From NCBI RefSeq assembly GCF_007830335.1, contig NZ_VLKU01000004.1, forward strand, positions 310,001 to 374,000: a stretch of 64,000 bases of DNA, read 5' to 3'. Below the pieces are notes generated by a model. That model saw only the letters and a list, made by a program, of their open reading frames with translations. It was not told the DNA's origin and made no database searches. The first letter of the stretch is position 1. Every line of letters begins with the position of its first letter. The translations under genes were made by a program, and so were the position numbers. This stretch comes from Paracoccus sulfuroxidans. Lineage in GTDB: Bacteria > Pseudomonadota > Alphaproteobacteria > Rhodobacterales > Rhodobacteraceae. Below are positions 26,340 through 34,718 of this stretch, piece after piece.

Positions 26340-29134
26340 GATTCAGATTGGAAGCGCCGCGCCATCACCGCCGCCACATCTGACACCGCCGCAAAATCGC
26401 CAAGCCCCAGACCCGCCCACAGGCGTTTCGCGCTGGTATTGTCATAGTGCGCATCGGCCTGCAGCGTGCTGGGCGCGTCGCTCAGCAACCGCCGCTCGGG
26501 CGCGGTCAGGGGCGCGGTCGCCAGCCATTCAGAAATCGGCAGGGCGGTCATGCCCTCGGGACTGGTCACCGTGCCATCGCCGATCAGGTTGCACCAATGC
26601 AGCCCCTGCTCCCCGGCCTGGCGGACCAGAAACCGCGCCGCCGCCCGCACATCGGTCATCTTGAAGCACAGCCCCTGCGGCACGCGACCCGAGGCGCGGC
26701 AGGCCTTCAGGATCGTCTCATAGAGATCCTTCGGGTTCGCGGCCTCCAGATCGCACAGCGAGGGCAGCCGCACGATGCTGGCCGAAAGGCCGGATGCGGC
26801 AATCGCCTGCTCGGCCGCGATCTTGGCCGCGCCATAGCCCGAAATCCCGTCAAACAGCGCCACCGGTCCTTCGGGGAAGGGGCCGCCCCGGTCCGGAAAG
26901 ACCGAGGTCGAGCTGGAAAACGCCAGCGGCGCGCCCGCATCGCGGCAGAAATCAAGGATCGTCGCGATCCCCGCCTGCGACCACGCGACCATATGCTGCG
27001 GATCGACGGCAAGGTTCACCATCGCGGCGCAATGGATCACCGCCTCGGCGCTGGCGGCCAGTTGCGCATAGCGCGCGGGCTCCAGCCCGAAGCGGGGCAG
27101 GTCGATCGCGCCCGAGACCATCACCACGCGATCCTCGGCCACGCCAAAGGCCTGCATCTGCGCCTGAAGCCGCGCCTGCGGGTCGCGGTTGCGGGGGCGG
27201 ACGAGGCAATAGATGACCTGATCCGGGGGCAGGGCGCGCGCGGCCTCGGCCAGCACATGCCCACCCAGAAAGCCGGTCGCGCCGGTCAGCAGGATGCCTT
27301 TGCGGCTGAAATCGGCAGCGGTGTCCATATCCTCGGACGGGGTGGACAGCAGCTCATGCAGGCGCTGCAGCGGCAGATTCAGCGCCCAGTCGAAATCGAC
27401 CTGACGGCCATAGGCCTCCTCCAGCAGGACCAGCAGGTCGACGCACATCAGCGAATCGCCGCCCAGATCGTGGAAGGACAGCGCCGGATCAACGTCAGAG
27501 AGCGGATAGCGCAGCACCGATGCGGCAAGCCGGGTGACGGGCAGGGCGCCCGCGTCATCTTGGGGTGCCAGATCCTGCTGCGGTGGTTGCGGCAGCGCCT
27601 TGAAGTCGCATTTGCCCGAGACGGGGTTCAGCGGGATCTCCTCCAGCCGGGTCAGGAAGGTCGGGATGCAATAGCGCGGCAGCACCTCGGCCAGCGCATC
27701 CGCCAAAGCCTGCGGCGTGCGCTGCCAGATCTCGGTAATCCCCAGCTGGTGGTTCCGAGCGATCTGGTCGGGATCGGCGGTGTAATAGAAGATCAGCACC
27801 TGCCCCCGGTCCTCGGTCTGCAGGACCCAGGGGATGGCCTTGAGAAAGCCCAGATGCGCGCCAAGGGTTTCGGTCAGTTCGCGGGTCTGGATGCTATGGC
27901 CGCGCAGTTTCAGCATATGCGCGACGCGGCCCATGACGTGGATCTGGCCGCTTTCGGTCACATAGCCCTGATCGCCGGTGTCATAAAGACGGCGCGGCTG
28001 CCCCTCGAGTTCCACGGTGCGGAAGCGCTGCGCGGTCTCTTCGGGGCGGTTGATATAGCCCGGCCCCAGCATGCGATCGCCTTCGAAATGCAGAAGGCCC
28101 GGCTGGCCTGCGGGGCAGGGCTGGTCACGCTCATCCAGCACCACGGCGCGCAGGTGAGGCATCGCCACGCCGACCGAGACGGGCTGCGTGGGATCGCGCT
28201 TTCCGTCCACAAGGGTCATGCAGATGTCATGCGTCTCGCAGATGCTGTAGAGGTTCCAGATTGCGGTGTTGGGCAGTTTCGCGGTCGCCTCGGCGGCGAG
28301 GGCGTCGCTGACGACCTCTCCGTTCAGGACGACGCGGCGCAGGGGCAGGCTGGCCCCAATCTGCGGCGTGATCGCGCCAAGCGCCTTTTCGAAGAATGAG
28401 GGCGTGAACAGCATCTCATCCAGACCCGAGCGGGCGATGAACCCGACCAGCGCCTGCGGTGACATCAGGTCGTTGAGGCCGGGGAAGTAAAGCTCGGACC
28501 CGTCGCGCAGCGGGCGGAACATTTCCCAGATCGCGAAGATATAGATGCCGACCTTCATCGCCGGATCATAGGGCGTGTAGGCATCGCGCCAGCGATACGA
28601 GAGCCACGCCGCGTCATGCGTCACGGGGATGCATTTGGGCCGCCCCGTCGTCCCCGAGGTGGCGACCAGATAGATGATATCGGTCGGCGCGACATCCGCT
28701 GCGATCAGCGGCGCGCGCGGGGCCTGCGGAGCCTCGAGGCAGGATTGGGCGGTGATGACGCGGCAATGCGCGGGCAGCTGGCCGGGCTTGGCGGGCTGGC
28801 TGGTGATGATCGTGCCGACCTGAAGCTCATCGACGATATTCGTCAGCACCGCCTGCGGCATCGCCGGGTCCAGATGCACGAAGGGACGCCCGCAGACGAC
28901 CGCCGCCGTGGCCGCCGCCCCCATCAGCGTGCCGGGCGCGCCAAAGACCCCGACCGGACCGTCCTCCAGCATCTGGTCGCGAAATGCCTGCACGAACGCG
29001 GCCAGATCGCCATAGCTCAGCCGGTGGTCCTGATCGTGCATCGCGGGCCGGTCACGATGGGTCGCAAAGGCCTGCACAAGTTCCGCAGGAACGCTCTGGC
29101 CAGCGGTGACCGTCGTCTTCGTCGAATGGGGCAT
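26312..29134 (-). CDS. NRPS-like adenylation-carrier-thioester reductase (A-T-R) enzyme
   Basis: A 940-residue monomodular enzyme without a condensation domain. Adenylation domain, about 1-530: core A3 ATSGTTGRPK at 158-167, A5 NLYSICETHD, A7 YDTGD at 384-388, A8 GRVAHMLKLRGHSIQTREL and the A10 lysine Lys508. Carrier domain, about 530-605: HDLGGDSL with phosphopantetheine Ser561. Reductase domain, about 612-920: GATGFLGGH at 618-626 for NADPH and YGAAK at 767-771. It should activate a carboxylic acid, load it on its carrier and release an aldehyde or alcohol, as in Lys2 or carboxylic acid reductases. The A4 region reads FAIWEMF with Ile199 where the Asp binding an alpha-amino group normally sits, so an alpha-amino acid substrate is unlikely. 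No other biosynthetic gene is adjacent. Confidence 0.85.
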   Translation of the reverse strand: MPHSTKTTVTAGQSVPAELVQAFATHRDRPAMHDQDHRLSYGDLAAFVQAFRDQMLEDGPVGVFGAPGTLMGAAATAAVVCGRPFVHLDPAMPQAVLTNIVDELQVGTIITSQPAKPGQLPAHCRVITAQSCLEAPQAPRAPLIAADVAPTDIIYLVATSGTTGRPKCIPVTHDAAWLSYRWRDAYTPYDPAMKVGIYIFAIWEMFRPLRDGSELYFPGLNDLMSPQALVGFIARSGLDEMLFTPSFFEKALGAITPQIGASLPLRRVVLNGEVVSDALAAEATAKLPNTAIWNLYSICETHDICMTLVDGKRDPTQPVSVGVAMPHLRAVVLDERDQPCPAGQPGLLHFEGDRMLGPGYINRPEETAQRFRTVELEGQPRRLYDTGDQGYVTESGQIHVMGRVAHMLKLRGHSIQTRELTETLGAHLGFLKAIPWVLQTEDRGQVLIFYYTADPDQIARNHQLGITEIWQRTPQALADALAEVLPRYCIPTFLTRLEEIPLNPVSGKCDFKALPQPPQQDLAPQDDAGALPVTRLAASVLRYPLSDVDPALSFHDLGGDSLMCVDLLVLLEEAYGRQVDFDWALNLPLQRLHELLSTPSEDMDTAADFSRKGILLTGATGFLGGHVLAEAARALPPDQVIYCLVRPRNRDPQARLQAQMQAFGVAEDRVVMVSGAIDLPRFGLEPARYAQLAASAEAVIHCAAMVNLAVDPQHMVAWSQAGIATILDFCRDAGAPLAFSSSTSVFPDRGGPFPEGPVALFDGISGYGAAKIAAEQAIAASGLSASIVRLPSLCDLEAANPKDLYETILKACRASGRVPQGLCFKMTDVRAAARFLVRQAGEQGLHWCNLIGDGTVTSPEGMTALPISEWLATAPLTAPERRLLSDAPSTLQADAHYDNTSAKRLWAGLGLGDFAAVSDVAAVMARRFQSESYQSDPALT

Positions 29135-29291
29135 GTCGCAAAGGCTCGATAAATGGTCGCTTTATGAGGCTTCGCAATAAAATCTCTGCCCCCGCTTGTC
29201 TATATTCGTGACGCTTCCCCACGACCATTGGGCATCCTATCGCGCCTGCGACGGGGCCTCGGACGGGCAGGGGGCTATAAGCAACGCTAAT

Positions 29292-29304
29292 GTGTCATTC
29301 ACAC
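29292..29304. promoter_or_regulatory. Dyad GTGT-CATTC-ACAC between the A-T-R and creatinase genes
   Basis: A small inverted repeat, flanked by TAAT and ATTA, in the middle of the 237-base divergent region between the A-T-R and creatinase genes. It is a candidate operator for either gene. No promoter hexamers are clear. Confidence 0.35.
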
Positions 29305-29371
29305 TACAAATTAGATCGGAGACGCGGCGTCACATAGTCTTGCGGCATCAACCAGAACTCATGGGGCTTCG

Positions 29372-30604
29372 ATGAACCGACACACTGACGCCATGCCGAA
29401 TGAACTGCTGCGCCTGCAGAAGATGCATAACGGAGAGAAGGTCCAGCCGACCTTCAGCGCCCCCGAGATGCAGCGCCGGCAGGACGGGCTGCGCAAGATC
29501 AACGCCGATCTGAAGCTGGATGGCTCGATCCTGACCTCCTACCACAACATCAATTATTTCGCCGATTTCGTGTATTGCTACTTCGGTCGCCGCTATGCCT
29601 TCGTCGTCTCGGACAAGGCGGCGACCTCGGTCACGGCGGGGATCGATGCGGGCCAGCCCTGGCGGCGCACTTTCGGCGACAACATCACCTATACCGACTG
29701 GCGCCGGGACAACTATTTCCACGCGCTTCAGTTGCTGCTGCCCGGCGCCAAGCGCATCGGGATCGAGTTCGACCACGTGAACCTTGATCTGCTGAAACTG
29801 CTGAAAGAGGCCTTCCCCGGCGCGGAATTCGTCGACATCGGCCAGCCGACCATGTGGCTGCGCACGATCAAATCGGCCGAGGAGATCGCGCTGATCAAGG
29901 AAGGCGCGCGCACCGCCGACATCGGCGGCGAGGCCATCCGCGACGCCATCGCCGAGGGCACGCCCGAGCATGAGATCGCGCTGGCGGGCACGCAGCGCAT
30001 GATCCGCCACATCGCCCAGACCTTCCCCCATGCCGAGCTGATGGACACCTGGGTCTGGTTCCAGTCGGGCATCAACACCGATGGCGCGCATAACCCGGTC
30101 ACCTCTCGCAAACTGGAGAAGGGCGATATCCTGTCGCTCAACTGCTTCCCGATGATCGCGGGCTATTACACCGCGCTGGAGCGGACGCTGTTCCTTGACC
30201 ACGCCTCGGACGCGCATCTGGAGATCTGGGAGGTCAACACCGAGGTCCACCGCCGCGGGCTGGAACTGCTGGTGCCGGGCGCGAAATGCTCGGATGTGGC
30301 GGCGGAACTCAATGAGATCTATCGCGGCCACGGCCTGCTGGGCTATCGCAGCTTCGGCTATGGCCACAGCTTCGGGGTGCTGTCGCATTACTATGGCCGC
30401 GAGGCGGGCGTCGAGCTGCGCGAGGACATCGACACGGTTCTTGAGCCGGGCATGGTCGTCTCGATGGAGCCGATGCTGACCATCCCCGAAGGCATGCCGG
30501 GCGCGGGCGGCTACCGCGAGCATGACATTCTGGTCATCGGCGACAAGGGTGCCGAGAACATCACCAAGTTCCCCTTCGGGCCCGAGCATAACATCGTCAA
30601 ATAA
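29372..30604 (+). CDS. Creatinase (creatine amidinohydrolase)
   Basis: A 410-residue M24-fold enzyme nearly collinear with Pseudomonas putida creatinase (403 aa). ILTSYHNINYFADFVYC, FGRRYAFVVS and WFQSGINTDGAHNPVT are shared; the last contains His240, the equivalent of the catalytic His232. The C-terminal GYGHSFGVLSHYYGREAG and SMEPMLTIPEGMPGAGGYRE complete the active site. Creatinases keep the pita-bread fold but need no metal. The enzyme hydrolyses creatine to sarcosine and urea. It probably forms a unit with the MHS transporter 88 bases downstream, separated by a hairpin. A second in-frame ATG seven codons on is possible. Confidence 0.92.
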   Translation: MNRHTDAMPNELLRLQKMHNGEKVQPTFSAPEMQRRQDGLRKINADLKLDGSILTSYHNINYFADFVYCYFGRRYAFVVSDKAATSVTAGIDAGQPWRRTFGDNITYTDWRRDNYFHALQLLLPGAKRIGIEFDHVNLDLLKLLKEAFPGAEFVDIGQPTMWLRTIKSAEEIALIKEGARTADIGGEAIRDAIAEGTPEHEIALAGTQRMIRHIAQTFPHAELMDTWVWFQSGINTDGAHNPVTSRKLEKGDILSLNCFPMIAGYYTALERTLFLDHASDAHLEIWEVNTEVHRRGLELLVPGAKCSDVAAELNEIYRGHGLLGYRSFGYGHSFGVLSHYYGREAGVELREDIDTVLEPGMVVSMEPMLTIPEGMPGAGGYREHDILVIGDKGAENITKFPFGPEHNIVK

Positions 30605-30611
30605 GACCCTG

Positions 30612-30635
30612 AATGGACCGCATTTGCGGTCCATT
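30612..30635 (+). terminator. Stem-loop after the creatinase gene
   Basis: AATGGACCGC (30612-30621) and GCGGTCCATT (30626-30635) pair perfectly around ATTT, eight bases after the stop, with TTCACC following. It probably ends or attenuates transcription before the transporter gene. Confidence 0.7.
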
Positions 30636-30692
30636 TCACCTTCCGCGCCCGGTCGCGGACCAGCCACAAAATCATCCAACAGGAGAGCCTGC

Positions 30693-32033
30693 ATGTCCGT
30701 CATTTCGCAGGACGGGGTGCCTTTGCACCCTGCCCCCCGCCCGATCGACCATGAGGCGGAAGTGTCGTCCAGAACCATGCGCCGCGTGTTGACGGCCAGC
30801 TTCATGGGCAATTTCGTTGAGTGGTTCGACTATGCCTCTTACGGCTATCTGGCGACCGTCATCGCGCTGGTCTTCTTCCCCGAGATCGCGCCTTCGACCG
30901 CCCTGCTGGCCACCTATGCGCTGTTCGCGATCTCTTTCGTGATCCGGCCCATCGGCGGCATCATCTGGGGCGGGATCGGTGATCGCATCGGGCGGCGCAC
31001 GGCGCTGTCGGCCTCGATCCTGATCATGTCGGGGGCAACGACGCTGATCGCGCTGCTGCCGGGCTATGCCCAGATCGGCATCTGGGCCCCGATCGCGCTT
31101 TTGCTTTTACGCATGGTGCAGGGCTTTTCGGCGGCGGGCGAATATGCGGGGGCGGCGGCCTTCATCTCGGAATATTCGCCGCCGGGCAAGCGCGGCTTCT
31201 ATACCAGCCTCGTGCCTGCCAGCACGGCAGCGGGCCTGCTGGCCGGGTCGCTGATGTCGGCGGGGCTGTTTGCGCTGCTGGATGCCTCGCAGATCCAGTC
31301 CTACGGCTGGCGCATCCCGTTCCTTCTGGCCTTCCCGCTGGGGCTTGTCGGCCTTTACATCCGCCTGAAGCTTGAGGACACACCGAAATTCCGCGAGATG
31401 GAGGCCCGCCAGCCGCTGGACGCCATGCCAGTCGGCACGATATTTCGCGACTATCGCCGCCAGATCATCATCGCCATCGGCGTGACCTGCCTGAACGCGG
31501 TCGGCTTCTATCTGATCCTCAGCTATATGCCGACCTATCTGATCACCGAGATGGGTCTGGGCGAGACGGAATCCTTCATCGCCGTCAGCCTGTCGCTGGT
31601 GGTCTATTGCTTCTCGATCTTCGCGATGGGCAGGCTGTCGGACCGGTTCGGGCGCAAGCGGGTGCTGATCACCGCCTCGGTCCTGTTCATCCTGCTGACG
31701 CTGCCGCTGTTTCGGCTGCTGGACGGCGCGAGCTTCGCCACCATCGTCGCCGTGCAGATCGCCTTCGGCATCCTTTTGACCGTGAATGACGGCACGCTGC
31801 CCTGCTTCCTGACCGAGATCTTTCCGACCAAGGTGCGCTATTCGGGCTTTGCCTTCAGCTTCAACACCGCGAACGCCATCTTCGGCGGCACCGCGCCCTT
31901 TGTCGCGACCTGGCTGATCGGCGTCACCGGCAGCAAGCTGGCGCCTGCCTGGTATCTGGTGGCAATCGCAGTGGTCGCGCTGATCGCCATGGCGCTGGCG
32001 CGCGAAACCAAGGGACAGCCGCTGCCGGACTGA
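30693..32033 (+). CDS. MFS transporter, metabolite:H+ symporter (MHS) family
   Basis: A 446-residue 12-helix major facilitator of the ProP/KgtP/CitA branch: FMGNFVEWFDYASYGYLATV in helix 1 and the loop motif GGIGDRIGRRTALSASILIM after helix 2. MHS proteins import carboxylates, betaines or other zwitterions with protons. Sited between creatinase and a LysR gene, creatine or a related compound is a reasonable guess at the substrate. The frame is open 57 codons upstream within the creatinase gene, but AGGAGA precedes the ATG at 30693 and matches the family N-terminus. Confidence 0.87.
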   Translation: MSVISQDGVPLHPAPRPIDHEAEVSSRTMRRVLTASFMGNFVEWFDYASYGYLATVIALVFFPEIAPSTALLATYALFAISFVIRPIGGIIWGGIGDRIGRRTALSASILIMSGATTLIALLPGYAQIGIWAPIALLLLRMVQGFSAAGEYAGAAAFISEYSPPGKRGFYTSLVPASTAAGLLAGSLMSAGLFALLDASQIQSYGWRIPFLLAFPLGLVGLYIRLKLEDTPKFREMEARQPLDAMPVGTIFRDYRRQIIIAIGVTCLNAVGFYLILSYMPTYLITEMGLGETESFIAVSLSLVVYCFSIFAMGRLSDRFGRKRVLITASVLFILLTLPLFRLLDGASFATIVAVQIAFGILLTVNDGTLPCFLTEIFPTKVRYSGFAFSFNTANAIFGGTAPFVATWLIGVTGSKLAPAWYLVAIAVVALIAMALARETKGQPLPD

Positions 32034-32062
32034 TCAGCGCCCCTCCCTGCCGGCCTGATCGA

Positions 32063-32088
32063 CCGGGTCGCCCCATCGGGGCGGCCGG
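32063..32088 (+). terminator. Stem-loop after the MHS transporter gene
   Basis: CGCCCC-ATC-GGGGCG (32069-32083) forms a tight inner stem, extended by CCGG on each side (32063-32066 and 32085-32088). TTTCCCC follows shortly. It lies between the transporter and the LysR gene. Confidence 0.5.
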
Positions 32089-32134
32089 GCGCATTTCCCC
32101 TGTTCTTTCCCCGGCAACTGCAGATACTCGGGCC

Positions 32135-32992
32135 ATGCGCAACATTCCGACCGACCTGCTTCGGACCTTTGTCACCATCATCGAGCTGAACGGCTTTCGG
32201 CGCGCGGGCGACAAGCTGGGCCGGACCCAGCCCGCGATCAGCCTGCAGATGAAACGCCTGCAAGAACTGCTGGGCGTCAGCCTGTTTCTGCGCAACGGCA
32301 GTCTGGACCTGACCGAGCAGGGCGCGATCGTCGCCCGCCACGCGCGCCAGATTCTGGCGATGAATGACGACATGCAGCATGAGCTGGCGCAGCACAAAAG
32401 TGCGGGCACGCTGAAGCTGGGCATCCCCAATGATTACGCCGATCATTTCCTGCCCCGGCTGATCGCCCAGCTGGGGCAAGAGGCCCCGCAGCTGACCTTC
32501 AACGTGGTCTGTCAGGTCTCGCATCAGCTGATCAGCGGGCTGCAGCGCGATGAGTTCGACATGATCATCGCCCTCACCCCGAAAGGCGCCAGCGCCGGGG
32601 CGCATATGGTCTGGCCCGAGCCGCTGACCTGGGTCGGCAGCCTTGACGCGCCGCCGCTTCAGGGCAGGCCCGCCCGCATCGTCTGCTACCCCGAGGGCTG
32701 TCTTTACCGCAAAAGCATGATCGCCGCGCTTGGCCCGGAACGCGGGTATGAGATCGTCTATGAAAGCCCCAGCCTTGCGGGCCTGCACGCCGCCGTCAGC
32801 ACCGGCTTCGGCATTACCGCGCTGTCGCGCCGGATCGTGCCGAAATCACTGCGCGCAATCCCCGAGGGTGGGGGCCTGCCGCCTCTGCCCGATGCCGAGG
32901 TGGCGCTTTACCTCAATTCCCGCCACGGTCGCAGCCCGGCGGTCCTGCGGCTGGCGAAGGCGTTCTCCAGCCTTTTCGAAGATCTGGGCTAA
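32135..32992 (+). CDS. LysR-family transcriptional regulator
   Basis: A 285-residue LysR protein. The helix-turn-helix is in residues about 8-60 (ELNGFRRAGDKLGRTQPAIS, LQMKRLQELLGVSLFLRNGS), followed by an effector domain (GTLKLGIPNDYADHFLPRLI). It lies downstream of creatinase and the MHS transporter on the same strand, so it may regulate them, but the 100-base gap with a hairpin means it can be an independent gene. The effector is unknown. Confidence 0.85.
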   Translation: MRNIPTDLLRTFVTIIELNGFRRAGDKLGRTQPAISLQMKRLQELLGVSLFLRNGSLDLTEQGAIVARHARQILAMNDDMQHELAQHKSAGTLKLGIPNDYADHFLPRLIAQLGQEAPQLTFNVVCQVSHQLISGLQRDEFDMIIALTPKGASAGAHMVWPEPLTWVGSLDAPPLQGRPARIVCYPEGCLYRKSMIAALGPERGYEIVYESPSLAGLHAAVSTGFGITALSRRIVPKSLRAIPEGGGLPPLPDAEVALYLNSRHGRSPAVLRLAKAFSSLFEDLG

Positions 32993-33076
32993 GACCCCCC
33001 GGCTGCGCCGTAACCTGTTGCAAATCCCCAAAATTCGCGGCACGCCTTGGGCCAAAGCCATTCAGCCGGTGCCGCC

Positions 33077-33976
33077 ATGAACCCGCCTCCTGTCGCCGCG
33101 CCCTCGCAGGTGATCTCCCCGCAAAGCATCGCCGCCATGTTGCTGCTGGCGCTGCTCTGGGGCTTGTCGATTCCGGTCACGAAGCTGGGGCTTGAGACCA
33201 CGCCGCCGATGCTGCTGACGGCGCTGCGCTATGCCATTGCGGTGCCGCTGTTTCTGGTGCTGCTGCCCGGACGCGGGCGACTGCCCCGCAGCGCACTGCC
33301 TCAGGTGGCGCTGCTGGGCATCCTTGGCATCGGCATCGGGCAGGTCAGCCAGACACTGGGCATCGTCGGCACCTCGGCCTCGACCGGGACGGTGATTTCC
33401 GCGATGATCCCGGTCTTCGTGGTGATTTTCGCCGCATGGAGGCTGCGCCAGCGGGTCACCGGCTGGCAGCGTCTGGGCATCGCGCTGGCCTTCGCGGGCA
33501 TCGCCGCCGTCGCCATGGGGCAGGGCGGCGAAGGGGCCGCGCGCACCACGTTGCAAGGGGCGGTGCTGGTGCTGCTCTCGGCGGTGACGATCTCGCTTTA
33601 CTATGTCTGGAGCATCGAGATCGCCGCCCGCCACGGCACGGTCGCCGTCGTCGTCTGGAGCACGATGGCCGGTTTCATCGCCATGCTGCCCTGGGCCGTG
33701 GCCGAAGCCCGCCGCGTGCCCTTTGACCTGACATTCGAGGCCTTCGCTGCCGCCGCCTATCTGGGGCTGGTGGTCACCGTGGCCGGGCTGTTTCTGTGGC
33801 TGTGGATCCTGCGCACCGTGCCCGCGCGCATCGCGGCCAGCGTGCAATTCCTGCAACCGCTGGTCGGCATCGCCGCCTCGGCGCTGGCCTTCGGTGACCC
33901 GATGGGGCCGATGTTCCTGCTGGGCGGCGCGCTGGTGCTGGCGGGCGTCGGGCTGACGGTGATGCGCGCGCCCTGA
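33077..33976 (+). CDS. EamA/DMT-superfamily transporter
   Basis: A 299-residue membrane protein with ten transmembrane helices in two EamA repeats. The first starts at MLLLALLWGLSIPVTKLGLE and the second near GAVLVLLSAVTISLYYVWSI. The conserved C-terminal block ASVQFLQPLVGIAASALAFG is diagnostic. Family members are mostly exporters of amino acids and metabolites; the substrate is unknown. The frame continues ten codons upstream from a TTG, but the ATG at 33077 is a more normal start. A convergent terminator follows. Confidence 0.85.
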   Translation: MNPPPVAAPSQVISPQSIAAMLLLALLWGLSIPVTKLGLETTPPMLLTALRYAIAVPLFLVLLPGRGRLPRSALPQVALLGILGIGIGQVSQTLGIVGTSASTGTVISAMIPVFVVIFAAWRLRQRVTGWQRLGIALAFAGIAAVAMGQGGEGAARTTLQGAVLVLLSAVTISLYYVWSIEIAARHGTVAVVVWSTMAGFIAMLPWAVAEARRVPFDLTFEAFAAAAYLGLVVTVAGLFLWLWILRTVPARIAASVQFLQPLVGIAASALAFGDPMGPMFLLGGALVLAGVGLTVMRAP

Positions 33977-33981
33977 CGGTG

Positions 33982-34002
33982 GGGCCGGGACGCGCCCGGC
34001 CC
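33982..34002. terminator. Bidirectional stem-loop terminator
   Basis: GGGCCGGG (33982-33989) and CCCGGCCC (33995-34002) pair around ACGCG, between the convergent EamA and ribH genes. Confidence 0.65.
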
Positions 34003-34008
34003 GAGGGA

Positions 34009-34458
34009 TCAGGCGGCGGCCTTGCCGTCCGTCAGCTGCGCCCGCAATGCGGTGATGTTCAGTGCGGCCTCGGCCGCCTCACGGCCCTTCTGCACGAAAT
34101 GCTCGCGGAAGATCGCCGTGTGATGCGCGGTTTCCTGAAAATGATGCGGCGTCAGCGAGACCGAGAGCACCGGCACCCCGGTCTCCATCCCCGCCTGCAT
34201 CAGGCCGCTGACCACCGCCTGCGCCACGAAATCATGCCGGTAGATCCCGCCATCCACGACCAGCGCCGCAGCCGCAATGGCGGCATATTTTCCGCTGGCG
34301 GCCAGATCGCGCGCCAGAAGCGGCATCTCGAACGCGCCCGGCACGTCGAAGACGTCGATCTGCGCGGCCGGGATCAGTTGCTGGAAGCCGACCAGAGCCT
34401 GATCGACGATATCCGCGTGCCAGCGGGCCTTGATGAAGGCGTAACGGGTGTGTGTCAT
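34009..34458 (-). CDS. ribH: 6,7-dimethyl-8-ribityllumazine synthase, type II (RibH2)
   Basis: A 149-residue lumazine synthase. FIKARWHADIVDQALVGFQQ, VFDVPGAFEMPLLARDLA, ALVVDGGIYRHDFVAQAVVS and LSVSLTPHHFQETAHH are those of the Brucella-type RibH2, which forms decamers rather than icosahedral capsids. The His pair in LTPHHF is catalytic. It condenses the ribityl-aminouracil with dihydroxybutanone phosphate in riboflavin synthesis. An FMN riboswitch precedes it, and no other rib gene is next to it. AAGGAG lies six bases before the ATG and is complementary to an upstream stretch, so translation is probably gated by that RNA. Confidence 0.93.
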   Translation of the reverse strand: MTHTRYAFIKARWHADIVDQALVGFQQLIPAAQIDVFDVPGAFEMPLLARDLAASGKYAAIAAAALVVDGGIYRHDFVAQAVVSGLMQAGMETGVPVLSVSLTPHHFQETAHHTAIFREHFVQKGREAAEAALNITALRAQLTDGKAAA

Positions 34459-34502
34459 GTGATCTCCTTCGTCGTAAGTGACACGTCACCCAAGGCGATC
34501 AC
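34459..34502 (-). promoter_or_regulatory. Shine-Dalgarno sequestering helix of ribH
   Basis: On the transcript, GUGAUCGCCUU (34502-34492) can pair with AAGGAGAUCAC (34469-34459) with a single G/A mismatch in 11 positions. The second strand contains the AAGGAG ribosome-binding site of ribH. The 22-base loop holds a further hairpin, GTGAC/GTCAC. It is the likely expression platform of the FMN riboswitch, acting on translation. A second hairpin, CCCGC/GCGGG at 34511-34525, lies between it and the aptamer. Confidence 0.6.
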
Positions 34503-34534
34503 ATGCGTGTCCCGCGGCTTGCGGGTGACGCACA

Positions 34535-34669
34535 TTCTCTTTCATCCGGACTGTGACCGTCGGCCCAGGAATCGCACCTGATCTGCTGACCCCCTGCTGC
34601 GAGGGGCGCTCGCGGGCTTGCGGACGCGCCGCTTACCGCCGGTAGGGAATTTCACCCCGCCCTGAGAAC
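34535..34669 (-). promoter_or_regulatory. FMN riboswitch (RFN element) upstream of ribH
   Basis: Read on the minus strand, the region has the conserved blocks of the FMN aptamer in order: TTCTCAGGGCGGGGTGAAAT at the 5' end, TCCCTACCGGCGGTAAG, a variable arm with GCCCGCGAGC, GGTCAGCAGATC, GGTGCGATTCC, GGGCCGACGGTCA and AGTCCGGATGAAAGAGAA at the 3' end. The closing P1 stem pairs TTCTC with GAGAA. FMN binding should repress ribH, probably through the sequestering helix just downstream. Confidence 0.95.
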
Positions 34670-34718
34670 ATGGCGAAGCTGCCACGCCCGCAGCGTGGGT
34701 GCAAGGGGCTGGCGCGCG

